A stretch of DNA of 64,000 bases, taken from the NCBI RefSeq assembly GCF_001435375.1, contig NZ_AYYZ01000029.1:132936-196935 (forward strand), read 5' to 3'. The translations under genes and the position numbers were made by a program. Source of the DNA: Ligilactobacillus araffinosus DSM 20653. Its GTDB lineage: Bacteria > Bacillota > Bacilli > Lactobacillales > Lactobacillaceae. This document shows, piece by piece, positions 46,901 to 56,009 of the stretch. Each line of letters opens with the position of its first letter. Positions within the stretch are counted from its first letter, which is position 1. A model generated the notes under the pieces. The model was not told the DNA's origin and ran no database searches. It saw nothing but the letters and a program-made list of their open reading frames with translations.

Positions 46901-48156
46901 TGACAGGTGGCATTGCTCAACTTGCAAATGGTTCAAATCAATTAGCAGGCGGCATCGGTTCAATGAAGAATCAGTTACCAGCATTGACAGGTGGTGTTGC
47001 CCAACTTGCAAATGGTTCAAATCAATTAGCAGGTGGCATTGGTTCAATGAGAAGTCAAATGCCTACAATGCTTGGTGCAATTTCAGCACTGTCAGCTGGG
47101 ACAGGTGAATTGGCAGCTAATGCTCCTGCATTAGTTTCAGGTGCCGGCCAAGTATCGTCAGGAGCGGCATTGCTTGCACAAAACCAAGGAACATTAACAA
47201 ACGGCCTTGGTCAAATGTACAGTCAGATTAATGGAATGGCTGGCCAAGTTAATGAATTAGAAACGGGATTAACAACGGCAAGTAATGGTGCCAAGAAGAT
47301 CAACAGCGGCTTAGGAACGGCTAACAGTTACTTAACTGGATTAAAGGATTCAGCGGCAGCAGATACTTACTATGTGCCAAAGGATGTACTTCGCAGTAAA
47401 GAATACAAGAAGGCCGAAGATAGTTATCTTTCACAAAACAAACATGCGGTTAAATTTACGATCGTCTTAAATGAAAATCCAAGCTCATTGAGTGCGATGA
47501 AGACGGTTGAAAATATTCAAAGTCTTGTGAATAAGTCAATTAAGGGAACTTCACTTTCAGGAGCGAAGGTTGCATTAGGTGGTCAAACAGCATACATTAA
47601 TGATACGCGGAATGTTGCTTCAAAGGACTTCATTCGGACAGCGATTATCATGTTGACCGGAATCTTGTTAGCATTGATGCTGATCACCCGGTCAATCTTA
47701 CAACCATTCTATATTCTTGGAACATTATTATTGGCATACATCATGTCATTAGATATTACGCATTTGATCAGTAAGGCATTCTTAGGTCAAAGCATGTTGA
47801 CATGGAATACACCATTCTTTAGTTTCATCATGCTGATCGCTTTGGGAGTTGACTACAGTATCTTCTTGATGATGAAGTATCAAGAATACGATGGTTTCCT
47901 CGCAACACCGGGAGCACGGATTGTGAAGGCTGCAACCGAAATCGGAGCCGTTGTTGTTTCGGCTGCTTTGATTTTGAGCGGAACCTTCGCTGCTTTGATG
48001 CCATCCGGGGTCTTGACATTGATTCAAGTTGCGTTAGTTGTAATTATCGGATTAACGATTCTGGTATTTGCAATTCCAACGATTATTCCAAGTCTTTTGA
48101 GCCTGACATATCCGATTAAGGATAAGATGGACAAGAAGACGAAAAAGAAGCATTAA
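43924..48156 (+). CDS. Large MMPL/RND-superfamily membrane protein with YhgE-type repeats
   Basis: The 1410-residue protein has one N-terminal helix, a first cluster of membrane helices (about residues 180-375) with the RND-like FGIGTDYNILMFDQF, and a second cluster (about 1240-1400) with the matching LGVDYSIFLMMKYQ. Between them lies a very long extracytoplasmic region (about 400-1200) rich in Gln, Asn, Gly, Ala and Leu with heptad-like LxxGxxxL repeats as in YhgE/Pip proteins. It resembles YdgH/MmpL-type exporters, but the substrate is unknown. Control by the divergent TetR protein suggests an inducible export or envelope-stress function. Confidence 0.85.
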   Translation: MKQKDGSKKRYIVQAIIWIILLIASLITLPNINQLVREKGQIKLPSDLTSQVADNIQNHWGRHEDNTRQVVVVFNNGDRKLSANQQDNIDATINSFKHQENKYHIKSMTAPNENKYTRAQLISKDKTTEILQLNVDKKITVAKTRELITKGAKTPGVKTYVTGSDILNDDFISETQEGIKKTETITIVFIFIVLALIFRSPLTPIFSLLSVGISMLISLSVVMNLAKHFNFPLSNFTQVFMVVVLFGIGTDYNILMFDQFKEELSKGLSPLQATRRSLRIAGKTILFSGSSVLIGFSTLGLAKFSIYRSAVGVAVSVAILLLALLTLNPFFMAMLGKKIFWPSKKFNGSSTNKMWHNISKTMVKMPFIGLIVTALCALPFLLSKGSPLNYDTLVELNDSVPAKQGFKVVQKHFSKGTAEPTTLYIKTDHPVDNEKDLKEIDELARQIQAVKGVKTVATVTEPGGSKLKELYVNDQLKTVTNGTKDARKGLNQISDGLDGANFQLKGANIQTGVDGAKKLYDGSQQLQAGANTLANGASTLGNGMVTYANGVYTLNNGMSQLAAATGGLGSGVDALYNGANALNSGLATLNSKTSTLSTGVNALFNGANALNGGLSTLNSKTGALSTGVNALFNGANALNGGLSTLNSKTGALSTGVNKLTDGSNQLVNGSNELADKLNAAKNNQQLAQLGPKVKELQTGANQVADGLKQVQNQLNSSQMQQLKSQLGNLTNALSQLQNAATPDISGIQKTAQALSSNSDKAKTDAGNLQNALNQLKQAAGSASSGSAGLSNQDINNIVNSVQGLNDSQKQQLQGALQSASNQIMQKQQQMMSGLSNSINNATNSAQALQNDMQSVSSSGSDLSNQLNQLQSTAEQLSKLKTMASQSQTQEAVNNLNNAVNQLQGAINKLAPGSSQVADGVGQLSQATGQIQDMVNQAAAGATQISNGANALNGGLNQLGSQVPALTSGIAQLANGSNQLAGGIGSMKGQLPTLTGGIAQLANGSNQLAGGIGSMKNQLPALTGGVAQLANGSNQLAGGIGSMRSQMPTMLGAISALSAGTGELAANAPALVSGAGQVSSGAALLAQNQGTLTNGLGQMYSQINGMAGQVNELETGLTTASNGAKKINSGLGTANSYLTGLKDSAAADTYYVPKDVLRSKEYKKAEDSYLSQNKHAVKFTIVLNENPSSLSAMKTVENIQSLVNKSIKGTSLSGAKVALGGQTAYINDTRNVASKDFIRTAIIMLTGILLALMLITRSILQPFYILGTLLLAYIMSLDITHLISKAFLGQSMLTWNTPFFSFIMLIALGVDYSIFLMMKYQEYDGFLATPGARIVKAATEIGAVVVSAALILSGTFAALMPSGVLTLIQVALVVIIGLTILVFAIPTIIPSLLSLTYPIKDKMDKKTKKKH
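45637..45888 (+). repeat. Three 84-bp in-frame tandem repeats (block 1)
   Basis: Three consecutive 84-bp units encode a 28-residue repeat, with units 2 and 3 nearly identical (GVNALFNGANALNGGLSTLN, then SKTGALST). They fall in the extracytoplasmic region of the MMPL-type protein, residues about 572-655. Confidence 0.92.
46822..47073 (+). repeat. Three 84-bp in-frame tandem repeats (block 2)
   Basis: Three 84-bp units encode a different 28-residue repeat (GGIAQLANGSNQLAGGIGSM plus a Pro-containing linker), residues about 967-1050. The unit length equals that of block 1 although the sequence differs. Confidence 0.92.
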
Positions 48157-48164
48157 TCAAAAAT

Positions 48165-48196
48165 AAAAAATTGCAGGTTTAGCCTGCAATTTTTTT
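48165..48196 (+). terminator. Terminator after the MMPL-type gene
   Basis: ATTGCAGG pairs with CCTGCAAT between A and T runs. Confidence 0.9.
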
Positions 48197-48237
48197 ATTG
48201 ACGTGAAAGTGTTTAGTTAGAATAAATAATTAAAATT

Positions 48238-48246
48238 TGGTAAGAT
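48238..48246 (+). promoter_or_regulatory. Extended -10 promoter for clpX
   Basis: TGGTAAGAT is a TGn-extended -10 element 36 bases before the clpX ATG. I see no CtsR- or CIRCE-like site nearby. Confidence 0.45.
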
Positions 48247-48281
48247 AGAGTTAATGATTTTTTGATGATAGGGTGAGAATG

Positions 48282-49520
48282 ATGCACGATAATAAGGAAA
48301 CACAGGAAGAAATCCGCTGTTCGTTTTGCGGAAAGTCTGAATCACAAGTTAACAATATGATTTCAGGACCTGGAGTTTACATCTGTGATGAATGTGTTGA
48401 AGTTGCAGATTCAATTATTAAGCAGGAACAACGAGCACAATTAGCAAGTGATTTTTCACGGATTCCAACACCGCAAGAAATCGTGAAAACGTTGGACCAA
48501 TATGTGATCGGTCAAAAACAAGCTAAGAAAGTTTTGGCAGTTGCGGTATACAATCACTACAAACGAATCTCATCATCGCTTGATAGTGATGACGATACAG
48601 AATTGCAGAAAAGCAATATTTGTTTAGTTGGTCCAACAGGTTCAGGGAAAACGTACCTTGCCCAAAACCTAGCTCGAGTCTTAAACGTTCCGTTTGCGAT
48701 CGCAGATGCAACCACGTTAACGGAAGCTGGTTATGTTGGGGAAGACGTTGAAAATATTCTGTTGAAGTTGATTCAAAATGCAGATTATGATATTGAACGG
48801 GCTCAACGCGGGATTATCTATATTGACGAAATTGATAAGATTGCTAAGAAAGCGGAAAATGTTTCGATCACCCGGGATGTTTCTGGTGAAGGGGTTCAAC
48901 AAGCATTGTTGAAGATTCTTGAAGGAACGGTCGCAAGCGTTCCACCGCAAGGAGGTAGGAAACATCCACAACAAGAATTGATTCAAATTGATACAACGAA
49001 TATTTTATTTATTGTCGGCGGAGCGTTTGATGGCATTGAAAATATTGTTAAACATCGTCTTGGTGATAAGACGATCGGATTTGGAACAAATTCAGGCTCG
49101 TCCCTTGATGAAAGCAAGAGTTTGATGCAGCAGATCATCCCAGAAGATTTGATGAAATTTGGATTAATTCCGGAATTTATCGGACGACTTCCAATCTTGA
49201 CTTCACTTGAGAAGTTAAATGAACATGATTTGGTTCGAATCTTAACGGAACCGAAGAATGCGTTAGTCAAACAGTATAAGAAGTTAATGGCATTAGACGA
49301 TGTTGAGCTTGAATTTACCGATGAAGCCTTAAGTGAAATGGCTCAGTTAGCTATTCGGCGGAATACTGGTGCGCGAGGATTACGTTCAATTGTTGAGCAT
49401 ACAATGATGGATGTAATGTATGAAACTCCAAGTAATGATCAAATCAAGAAGGTAATTATTACTGGAGATGCCGTTAAGGGTACTGGGAAACCGGAAGTTA
49501 TCATGGCAAATGAAAAATAG
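48282..49520 (+). CDS. clpX: ClpX ATPase of the ClpXP protease
   Basis: ClpX is the AAA+ unfoldase that feeds ClpP. It has an N-terminal C4 zinc finger (CSFC...CDEC), Walker [13 protein letters not shown], Walker [14 protein letters not shown] and the pore and sensor regions. It has 412 residues. The start is one of the ATGs at 48279 or 48282; I prefer 48282 for its spacing from AGGGTGA. It is separated from the tig gene here, whereas the two are adjacent in many Firmicutes. Confidence 0.97.
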   Translation: MHDNKETQEEIRCSFCGKSESQVNNMISGPGVYICDECVEVADSIIKQEQRAQLASDFSRIPTPQEIVKTLDQYVIGQKQAKKVLAVAVYNHYKRISSSLDSDDDTELQKSNICLVGPTGSGKTYLAQNLARVLNVPFAIADATTLTEAGYVGEDVENILLKLIQNADYDIERAQRGIIYIDEIDKIAKKAENVSITRDVSGEGVQQALLKILEGTVASVPPQGGRKHPQQELIQIDTTNILFIVGGAFDGIENIVKHRLGDKTIGFGTNSGSSLDESKSLMQQIIPEDLMKFGLIPEFIGRLPILTSLEKLNEHDLVRILTEPKNALVKQYKKLMALDDVELEFTDEALSEMAQLAIRRNTGARGLRSIVEHTMMDVMYETPSNDQIKKVIITGDAVKGTGKPEVIMANEK

Positions 49521-49542
49521 ACTTTCAGGACCATCCTTTTTT

Positions 49543-49551
49543 TGCTAGAAT
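49543..49551 (+). promoter_or_regulatory. Extended -10 promoter for gnd
   Basis: TGCTAGAAT is a TGn-extended -10 element, with TTTCAG about 18 bases upstream as a weak -35. Confidence 0.5.
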
Positions 49552-49582
49552 AGTTTTGAGATTAGTAGTGGGAGGCTTTAAA

Positions 49583-51007
49583 ATGGGAAAAGCACAGATC
49601 GGTGTTATTGGAATGGCTGTCATGGGGAAGAACCTCGCGTTGAACATTGAACGACAAGGGTATCGCGTTGCTGTATACGATTGGAATTCAACGTATACAA
49701 AGCAAGTAATGAAGGATCATGGCGACAAGAATTTTGTTGCAAGTTATGAAATGAAGGATTTCGTTGAATCAATTGAGAAACCACGACGAATATTAATGAT
49801 GGTTAAGGCCGGCGCTCCAACCGATTCAACTATCCAAAATGTTTTACCTTACCTTGATAAGGGAGATGTCCTAATCGATGGCGGAAATACCTTCTTTAAA
49901 GATACAATGCGTCGGAATAAGGAACTTGAAAATTCCGGAATCAATTTCATCGGAATGGGAACTTCAGGCGGACAAAAGGGTGCATTGAACGGTCCTTCAT
50001 TGATGCCTGGTGGTCAAAAAGAGGCCTATGATCTGGTTGCTCCAATTTTAAAGCAAATTGCTGCCAAGGCACCTGAAGATGGCGAACCATGTGTTGCTTA
50101 CATTGGACCAAACGGTGCTGGGCACTACGTTAAAATGGTTCACAATGGAATTGAATATGGCGATATGGAATTGATTGCTGAAAGCTATGACTTGATGAAG
50201 CGCGTCCTTCATATGTCAAATGCTGAAATTGCAGCAACGTTTAACGAATGGCGGCACACTGAATTAAATAGTTACCTGATCGATATTACAGCTGAAATTT
50301 TGACGCGGAAAGATGATCTTGGAACTGGGAAAGACATTATCGATGTGATTCTTGATCGGGCTGGAAATAAAGGAACTGGAAAGTGGAGTTCACAAAGTGC
50401 GCTCGACCTTGGAATGCCGCAAACATTGATTACTGAAGCTGTTTATGCCCGCTATATTTCAGCCATGAAGAAGGAACGGGTTCAAGCAAATAAGGTTTTA
50501 CCGCATCCTGAAAATCAAGTTCCAGAAGTAGACAAGCAAGAAACAATTGAAAAGATTCGGAAAGCCCTTTACTTTAGTAAGATCATGAGTTATGCTCAAG
50601 GATTTGAACAGATCAAGGTAGCTTCTGACAATTATCAATGGAACATTCACCTTGGAGAGCTTGCAAAGATTTGGCGTGCAGGATGCATTATTCGGGCTCA
50701 ATTCTTACAAAAGATCACCGATGCATACGATCGTGATCCAGAATTGGATAACCTGTTGCTTGATGACTACTTTAAAGAAATCGTTACTAAATATCAAAGT
50801 GATGTCCGTGATGTGGTTGCGTTAGCTGTTCGGGCTGGTATTCCATGTCCGTGCTTTACATCAGCGGTAACATACTATGATCAATACCGGTCAATTGATC
50901 TTCCAGCAAATATGATTCAGGCCCAACGTGATTACTTTGGGGCCCATACATTTGAACGGACTGACCGTGAAGGTAACTTCCACTATGAATGGTATCCTGA
51001 AGAGTAA
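49583..51007 (+). CDS. gnd: 6-phosphogluconate dehydrogenase, decarboxylating
   Basis: Gnd oxidises 6-phosphogluconate to ribulose 5-phosphate and CO2 with NADP. The Rossmann start [16 protein letters not shown], the [19 protein letters not shown] substrate segment and [18 protein letters not shown] with the catalytic Lys are present. 474 residues is typical. The ATG at 49583 follows GGGAGG; upstream codons are chance. The enzyme is the key step of the phosphoketolase route in heterofermenters but occurs in others too. Confidence 0.97.
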   Translation: MGKAQIGVIGMAVMGKNLALNIERQGYRVAVYDWNSTYTKQVMKDHGDKNFVASYEMKDFVESIEKPRRILMMVKAGAPTDSTIQNVLPYLDKGDVLIDGGNTFFKDTMRRNKELENSGINFIGMGTSGGQKGALNGPSLMPGGQKEAYDLVAPILKQIAAKAPEDGEPCVAYIGPNGAGHYVKMVHNGIEYGDMELIAESYDLMKRVLHMSNAEIAATFNEWRHTELNSYLIDITAEILTRKDDLGTGKDIIDVILDRAGNKGTGKWSSQSALDLGMPQTLITEAVYARYISAMKKERVQANKVLPHPENQVPEVDKQETIEKIRKALYFSKIMSYAQGFEQIKVASDNYQWNIHLGELAKIWRAGCIIRAQFLQKITDAYDRDPELDNLLLDDYFKEIVTKYQSDVRDVVALAVRAGIPCPCFTSAVTYYDQYRSIDLPANMIQAQRDYFGAHTFERTDREGNFHYEWYPEE

Positions 51008-51026
51008 TTAGTAAATAAAAATCAAG

Positions 51027-51060
51027 AAAACGCCACGAGATAGTTTTCGTGACGTTTTTG
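51027..51060 (+). terminator. Terminator after gnd
   Basis: AAAACGCCACGA pairs with TCGTGACGTTTT (one mismatch), ending in T. Confidence 0.85.
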
Positions 51061-51088
51061 ATTATTTAATAATTGGAGTGAGAAATTA

Positions 51089-51775
51089 ATGAGCAGAATA
51101 TTGATTATTGAAGATGAAGAAAATTTAGCACGATTTGTTGAATTGGAATTAAAACATGAAGGATATGAGACGGAAGTCAGTTATGACGGCCGGGAAGCAC
51201 TTGAATTGGCGCTGAATGAAGATTGGAATGCTATTCTTTTGGACTTGATGCTTCCGGGTTTGAACGGACTTGAAGTTTGTCGCCGGATTCGCCAAGTGAA
51301 AACAACCCCGATTATTATGATGACGGCCCGCGACTCGGTCATCGATCGGGTTTCAGGGTTGGACCACGGGGCCGATGACTACATTGTCAAACCGTTTGCC
51401 ATTGAAGAATTATTGGCTCGTTTACGGGCCGTTCTTCGGCGGGTTGATTTAGAAGATGAAGGCAAGGCGGACAAAACAACAACGGTCACATATAAAGACT
51501 TGACGATTGAAAAGGAAAATCGAATTGTTCGACGTGGTGATGAAGTAATTGAATTAACGAAACGGGAATACGAATTACTGTTGACGTTAATGGAAAATGT
51601 CAACGTTGTCCTTGCTCGGGAAGACCTTTTGAAAAAAGTTTGGGGATATGAAAGTAAAATTGAAACCAATGTGGTCGATGTTTATATCCGGTACTTACGG
51701 AACAAGATCGATCGTCCTGGTGAAGATAGCTATATTCAAACAGTTCGTGGAACTGGATATGTAATGCGGTCGTAA
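51089..51775 (+). CDS. OmpR-family response regulator
   Basis: The 228-residue regulator has a receiver domain with phospho-acceptor Asp52 (ILLDLMLPG), acidic Asp9, and Lys in DYIVKPFA, then an OmpR/PhoB winged-helix domain (LTKREYELLLTLMEN and VVDVYIRYLRNKID). It resembles ArlR/LisR-type regulators. Its kinase follows after two bases. Confidence 0.93.
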   Translation: MSRILIIEDEENLARFVELELKHEGYETEVSYDGREALELALNEDWNAILLDLMLPGLNGLEVCRRIRQVKTTPIIMMTARDSVIDRVSGLDHGADDYIVKPFAIEELLARLRAVLRRVDLEDEGKADKTTTVTYKDLTIEKENRIVRRGDEVIELTKREYELLLTLMENVNVVLAREDLLKKVWGYESKIETNVVDVYIRYLRNKIDRPGEDSYIQTVRGTGYVMRS

Positions 51776-51779
51776 AGTG

Positions 51780-53291
51780 ATGAACAACGAAGTTATTAAC
51801 GGTGAAAAAATACAGGAAAACACAAAGCGGCCAACTTCAATAAAAGTTAAGTGGTCGCTAGGAACAGCTCTGGGAACGACGATTATTTTCGCGATTTTTG
51901 CAGTGCTGCTTTTTCAGTGCTTTTCAAGCATGTTGCTGAAACAGGATCAAAATAATGTGCGCATTGCGTTGAATGCGACAGAACAAAAGCTGAATAACTG
52001 TCATCATAATTTAACGATTGAGGATATTCAACGATCATTTAATATTGATTATTCACCGCAACGCCCGTCAAAGGACAGTCCGTATAAAGATTCGTTTATT
52101 CAATCGGCATCGCATGAAGGACTGACGGTGAGTGTTTATGACTGTTCAGGCCGTGAGTTATATACAACGAAGCATAATACGATCAAGTTTCATAAGGTTA
52201 AGGAATTAACGGAAACGCATTACCGTCAAAATGGGCATACGATCTTGCTTTTACGGAAGCCAATTATGGATAAAGGAAACCATCATTTAATTGGTTACGT
52301 TCAGATTTCAAACCGGCTCGTACAATACGACCAAAGCCGGCATAAGCTGATCACTTTATTCATTATTATTGGGTTAACGGTTTGTTTTGCAATTGCATTG
52401 ATGAGTTATTGGTTGTCATCTCTTCTTTTACAACCGATCGATACGTTGAATGAAACGATCCATAAAATCAATAGCAATGATGATGAAGGAAAGGCCTTGT
52501 CAGAAGTGCGGGTTCCAGTGGTTTCAAAGGATGATGAGCTTGCGGAGTTAACGGTTTTGTTTAATCGTATGTTAGATCGAATGCACCGGTATGTTGAACA
52601 ACAGCAGCAATTTGTTGGGGATGTTTCGCATGAATTGCGAACTCCGGTTGCTATTATTCAAGGTCATTTAGAATTACTTGAACGCTGGGGAAAAGATGAT
52701 CCGCAAGTGCTTGATGAGTCAATTAAGGCTTCTCTTCAAGAAATTGATCGGATGAAGAACTTAGTTCAGGAAATGCTTGATTTATCCCGGGCAGAACAAG
52801 TTGAAATTCAGTATAAAAATAAAATTGCTGATGCGCGGGAAGTCGGCTTACAAGTCTTTAATGACTTTAAGATGATCCATCCAGATTTTCAAATCGTACT
52901 AGATAATGATTTAAAAACGAAGACCCCGGTTCGAATTTATCGTAACCATCTTGAACAGATTTTGATTATTTTGCTTGATAATGCAGTCAAGTACTCAAAT
53001 GATCGCAAGGAAATTCACATGGCAATGTCCAAAAATACCCGGTACGTTGAATTGGTTGTTCAGGATTTCGGAGAAGGAATTTCACAGGCAAATATTAAAA
53101 AAATTTTTGATCGGTTCTATCGGGTCGATAAGGCTCGCAGCCGAAACAAGGGTGGAAACGGATTAGGGCTTTCGATTGCCCATCGGTTAGTTGAAGGTTA
53201 TCGTGGCTCAATCAGCGTTGAAAGTGTTGAAGGACAAGGATCGGTGTTTAAAGTTCAATTGCCACTGGCTAAAGATGTTCAAAAAGAATAA
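51780..53291 (+). CDS. Sensor histidine kinase
   Basis: The 503-residue kinase has two membrane helices (about residues 33-54 and 190-214) around an extracellular sensor of about 135 residues, a HAMP linker, a HisKA domain with His284 in DVSHELRTPVAIIQGH, and a HATPase domain (ILLDNAVKYS, DFGEGIS, GGNGLGLSIAHRLVEG). This is the ArlS/LisK layout. The signal is unknown. A GTG at 51777 directly before the ATG is an equally possible start; the ribosome site is weak, so coupling to the regulator is likely. Confidence 0.93.
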   Translation: MNNEVINGEKIQENTKRPTSIKVKWSLGTALGTTIIFAIFAVLLFQCFSSMLLKQDQNNVRIALNATEQKLNNCHHNLTIEDIQRSFNIDYSPQRPSKDSPYKDSFIQSASHEGLTVSVYDCSGRELYTTKHNTIKFHKVKELTETHYRQNGHTILLLRKPIMDKGNHHLIGYVQISNRLVQYDQSRHKLITLFIIIGLTVCFAIALMSYWLSSLLLQPIDTLNETIHKINSNDDEGKALSEVRVPVVSKDDELAELTVLFNRMLDRMHRYVEQQQQFVGDVSHELRTPVAIIQGHLELLERWGKDDPQVLDESIKASLQEIDRMKNLVQEMLDLSRAEQVEIQYKNKIADAREVGLQVFNDFKMIHPDFQIVLDNDLKTKTPVRIYRNHLEQILIILLDNAVKYSNDRKEIHMAMSKNTRYVELVVQDFGEGISQANIKKIFDRFYRVDKARSRNKGGNGLGLSIAHRLVEGYRGSISVESVEGQGSVFKVQLPLAKDVQKE

Positions 53292-53293
53292 TA

Positions 53294-53323
53294 AAAAACT
53301 CGAAGTTCAACTTCGAGTTTTTT
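53294..53323 (+). terminator. Bidirectional terminator between the kinase gene and yidC
   Basis: ACTCGAAGTT and AACTTCGAGT form a symmetrical hairpin with A and T runs. Confidence 0.9.
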
Positions 53324-53324
53324 A

Positions 53325-54254
53325 TTATTTATTTCGATGTTGTTTACCGGCATTTCGTTGACGGTTTAAGTTATGAGTTTCTGCGGATTTTTCTTGAGCA
53401 TCTTTGATTTGAGCTTTAAGTGGTTTGACTGGTTCGGAATGAACCGGTTTTCGCGCAGCCATTTGGGCTTCAACTTCTTTTTTAATTCGCGGACGCATTG
53501 CGTTGATTAGTAAAGTTTGAAGACATGCAATAATCCCCCCGGCAAAGAAGTACAATCCTAATCCAGCAGGGGCGATCCAGGTCATAAAGGCAAACATTAC
53601 AGGAGTATAAATCATCATCATTCCCGTTGTCATTTTAGCCATTTGACCATTTTGTTGCGGCATTCCACGGGTTGAAAGCCATCCTTGAAGGGCGTAGATC
53701 AAGAAGGTCAATGCAACGAACGTGAAGCTGCGGCCTGCAAGGTTGATGCCGAAGAATGTTGAGTGCGCCAAGTCAGGTGAGTATTCAATTGCGGCATACA
53801 GGGCAGCAAAAATTGGCATTTGAATCAAGAGCGGTAAACATCCGATTCCACCGGTCATTGAAATTTCATTATCCCGATACAAGGCCATCATTTGTTGGCT
53901 TAAAAGCATCTGCTCTTCTTGCGTTTGAGCCTTTTGAGCTTGCTTTTGAAGTTCCATTAATTGCGGTTGGATCGCAGCCATTTTCTCTTGTTGAACCGTT
54001 GATTTTTTCATTTGGTTTAACATTAATGGAAGTAACAGGAATCGGACAACAATTGTAATGACAACGATCGACCAGCCGTAACTTCCGCCTAAAAGGTTTG
54101 CAAGCCATTTTAAAAGATGTTGGGTTGGTACTGCAAGGTAGTCATAAATAAATCCGTATGGTTTTCCTGAGCTTGTGCGTTGGACACATCCGCTAAGAAA
54201 AAGCGAAGTTGTTAAGAAAATTCCTGCAAGGATCACAATTTTTTTCTTTTTCAA
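53325..54254 (-). CDS. yidC: Membrane protein insertase YidC (lipoprotein type)
   Basis: YidC/OxaA inserts proteins into the membrane. The N-terminus is a lipoprotein signal with lipobox LSGC (Cys23), followed by the five-helix 60KD_IMP core (YGWSIVVITIVVRFLLLPLM, GGIGCLPLLIQMPIF) and a basic C-terminal tail for ribosome contact. The conserved helix-1 Arg is present (VVRFLL). It has 309 residues. The start is TTG with AGAGGA upstream; no in-frame ATG is near. Confidence 0.94.
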   Translation of the reverse strand: MKKKKIVILAGIFLTTSLFLSGCVQRTSSGKPYGFIYDYLAVPTQHLLKWLANLLGGSYGWSIVVITIVVRFLLLPLMLNQMKKSTVQQEKMAAIQPQLMELQKQAQKAQTQEEQMLLSQQMMALYRDNEISMTGGIGCLPLLIQMPIFAALYAAIEYSPDLAHSTFFGINLAGRSFTFVALTFLIYALQGWLSTRGMPQQNGQMAKMTTGMMMIYTPVMFAFMTWIAPAGLGLYFFAGGIIACLQTLLINAMRPRIKKEVEAQMAARKPVHSEPVKPLKAQIKDAQEKSAETHNLNRQRNAGKQHRNK

Positions 54255-54327
54255 TTTTCAAATCCTCTCATTATAGTTTCATGGACTATGATAAGAAAAA
54301 TACTTTAGAATTTCAATATCTTCTAGT

Positions 54328-54603
54328 CTATTGGTATGTCACTGAAAAATCTTTGTATGGCGAATGGTTGATTTCAGCGATGCGAACGTTATCAACACGG
54401 CCGCTTGGTGAGGGTGAAAGTTTAACCTGACTGATAAATTGTTGCAAAGTCATCGGATCAGCTTGGGCTTCAATGTAAACAGATCCGTCATTCCGGTTCA
54501 TTACAGTTCCTTTAACGCCAAGTTGATCGGCAAGTTTTTTGGTCATAAAACGGAATCCAACTCCTTGAACTAAACCATAAACTTCAATTTTGATTGTTTT
54601 CAT
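54328..54603 (-). CDS. acyP: Acylphosphatase
   Basis: This 91-residue enzyme hydrolyses acyl phosphates. The catalytic Arg in YGLVQGVGFRFMTK and the Asn in VMNRNDGSVYIEAQ match the family. It is a separate gene upstream of yidC on the same strand. Confidence 0.93.
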   Translation of the reverse strand: MKTIKIEVYGLVQGVGFRFMTKKLADQLGVKGTVMNRNDGSVYIEAQADPMTLQQFISQVKLSPSPSGRVDNVRIAEINHSPYKDFSVTYQ

Positions 54604-54693
54604 GAAAACACTTTCTTTCTTTAGATTAACAATATTTTAGCATAAAATTTGATTTAATTTTAAGGGTTATGCTTTTCCTTATTGAATTGAGTA

Positions 54694-54702
54694 TGGTAAA
54701 AT
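54694..54702 (+). promoter_or_regulatory. Extended -10 promoter for mvaS
   Basis: TGGTAAAAT is a TGn-extended -10 element 32 bases before the mvaS ATG. Confidence 0.5.
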
Positions 54703-54733
54703 CGAGTTTAGATTTTTTGTCGGAGGGATAATT

Positions 54734-55900
54734 ATGAATATTGGAATTGATAAAATTAGTTTCTTTACGCCACATTTATGCTTAGATATGGCAGAATTAG
54801 CTGAAGCACGAAATGTTGATCCAAATAAATATCTAATTGGAATTGGACAAAGTAAAATGGCAGTCATTCCTCCAACGCAAGATGTTGTTTCAATGGCGGC
54901 TAATGCGGCTGATAAAATATTAACTCCTGAAGATAAGGAACAAATTGATATGGTTTTATTTGCAACCGAATCAGGAATTGATAACTCTAAATCAGGAGCA
55001 GTATATCTTCAACGCTTGTTAGGATTGAAACATCAGGTTCGAGTAGTGGAGTTGAAACAGGCGTGTTATACGGCAACGGCTGCAATTCATTTTGCACATG
55101 GACACATTGCAATGAATCCAGACTCAAAAGTTTTGGTAATTGGCGCTGATAATGCTCGTTATGGATTAGCAACGAAAGGCGAACCAACGCAAGGCGGTGG
55201 GGCCGTAGCAATGTTAATTAGTCGTGATCCACAAATTTTGGCGATTCAAGACGATGCAACCTACTGGGCTGACGATGTAATGGACTTTTGGCGTCCGTTA
55301 GGATTTGATGAAGCGTTAGTTGATGGCAAGTATTCAACCAATGTTTATCTTGAATTCTTTAAGCATGTTTTCAAAGAATACCAAGACAACACTGGGTTTG
55401 ATATTTCAAAATTTGATGCGATGTTATTCCACTTACCATACACAAAGGAAGGGTTTAAAGCATTAAAGATTGCAATCGAAGATGCAGATCCAACAGTTGC
55501 TGCCCGGTTAACGCATGAATTTGAAAATGTTCGGCGGTATAGCAACCAAATCGGGAACCTTTACACAGGTTCATTGTATTTAGGATTACTTTCGTTGCTT
55601 GAAAATTCAACGGACCTTAAGGCTGGAATGCGGTTAGGGTTGTACAGTTATGGTTCAGGTGCTCAAGGTGAATTCTACTCAGGTTTGCTTCGCCCAGGAT
55701 TTGACCAAAACATCGAACACGAGGCATTCCAAAAAGTCTTGGATGCCCGGAAACAACTGAGCGTTGCCGAATATGAAGACGTTTATAATTCACGAATCAA
55801 GATCAGTGATAAGACTCGGAAGCTTGATATCAGTACTGATCCTGCAAAATTTGTATTTGCAGGGGTTGAAGATTATCAACGGCAATATGTTGTGAAATAA
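54734..55900 (+). CDS. mvaS: Hydroxymethylglutaryl-CoA synthase
   Basis: MvaS condenses acetyl-CoA and acetoacetyl-CoA to HMG-CoA, the first committed step of the mevalonate pathway for isoprenoids. Catalytic Cys111 is in ELKQACYTATAAI, Glu79 in ATESGID, and the His in MLFHLPYTK. It has 388 residues. It shows that this organism makes isoprenoids through mevalonate, as most Lactobacillaceae do. Confidence 0.97.
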   Translation: MNIGIDKISFFTPHLCLDMAELAEARNVDPNKYLIGIGQSKMAVIPPTQDVVSMAANAADKILTPEDKEQIDMVLFATESGIDNSKSGAVYLQRLLGLKHQVRVVELKQACYTATAAIHFAHGHIAMNPDSKVLVIGADNARYGLATKGEPTQGGGAVAMLISRDPQILAIQDDATYWADDVMDFWRPLGFDEALVDGKYSTNVYLEFFKHVFKEYQDNTGFDISKFDAMLFHLPYTKEGFKALKIAIEDADPTVAARLTHEFENVRRYSNQIGNLYTGSLYLGLLSLLENSTDLKAGMRLGLYSYGSGAQGEFYSGLLRPGFDQNIEHEAFQKVLDARKQLSVAEYEDVYNSRIKISDKTRKLDISTDPAKFVFAGVEDYQRQYVVK

Positions 55901-55928
55901 TTAAGGACAATCAGGTAATTTATAAATG

Positions 55929-55987
55929 AAACATTGCTTTTGATGGCGTTTTTTGTCAGAATAGAAATAAAGCAATGTTTTTATTTT
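55929..55987 (+). terminator. Long-loop terminator after mvaS
   Basis: AAACATTGCTTT (55929-55940) pairs perfectly with AAAGCAATGTTT (55969-55980), followed by T. The 28-base loop is unusually large. Confidence 0.75.
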
Positions 55988-56009
55988 ATAGTAATAAGAG
56001 GAGATTTTT

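Noticed and set aside
45637-47073. Regular 84-bp repeats as a CRISPR-like array
   Set aside because: Repeats are contiguous, in frame and protein-coding, with no unique spacers or cas genes.
43045-48156. TetR-MMPL pair as a horizontally acquired island
   Set aside because: Base composition and codon use look like the neighbours, and no integrase, repeats or tRNA junction flank it.
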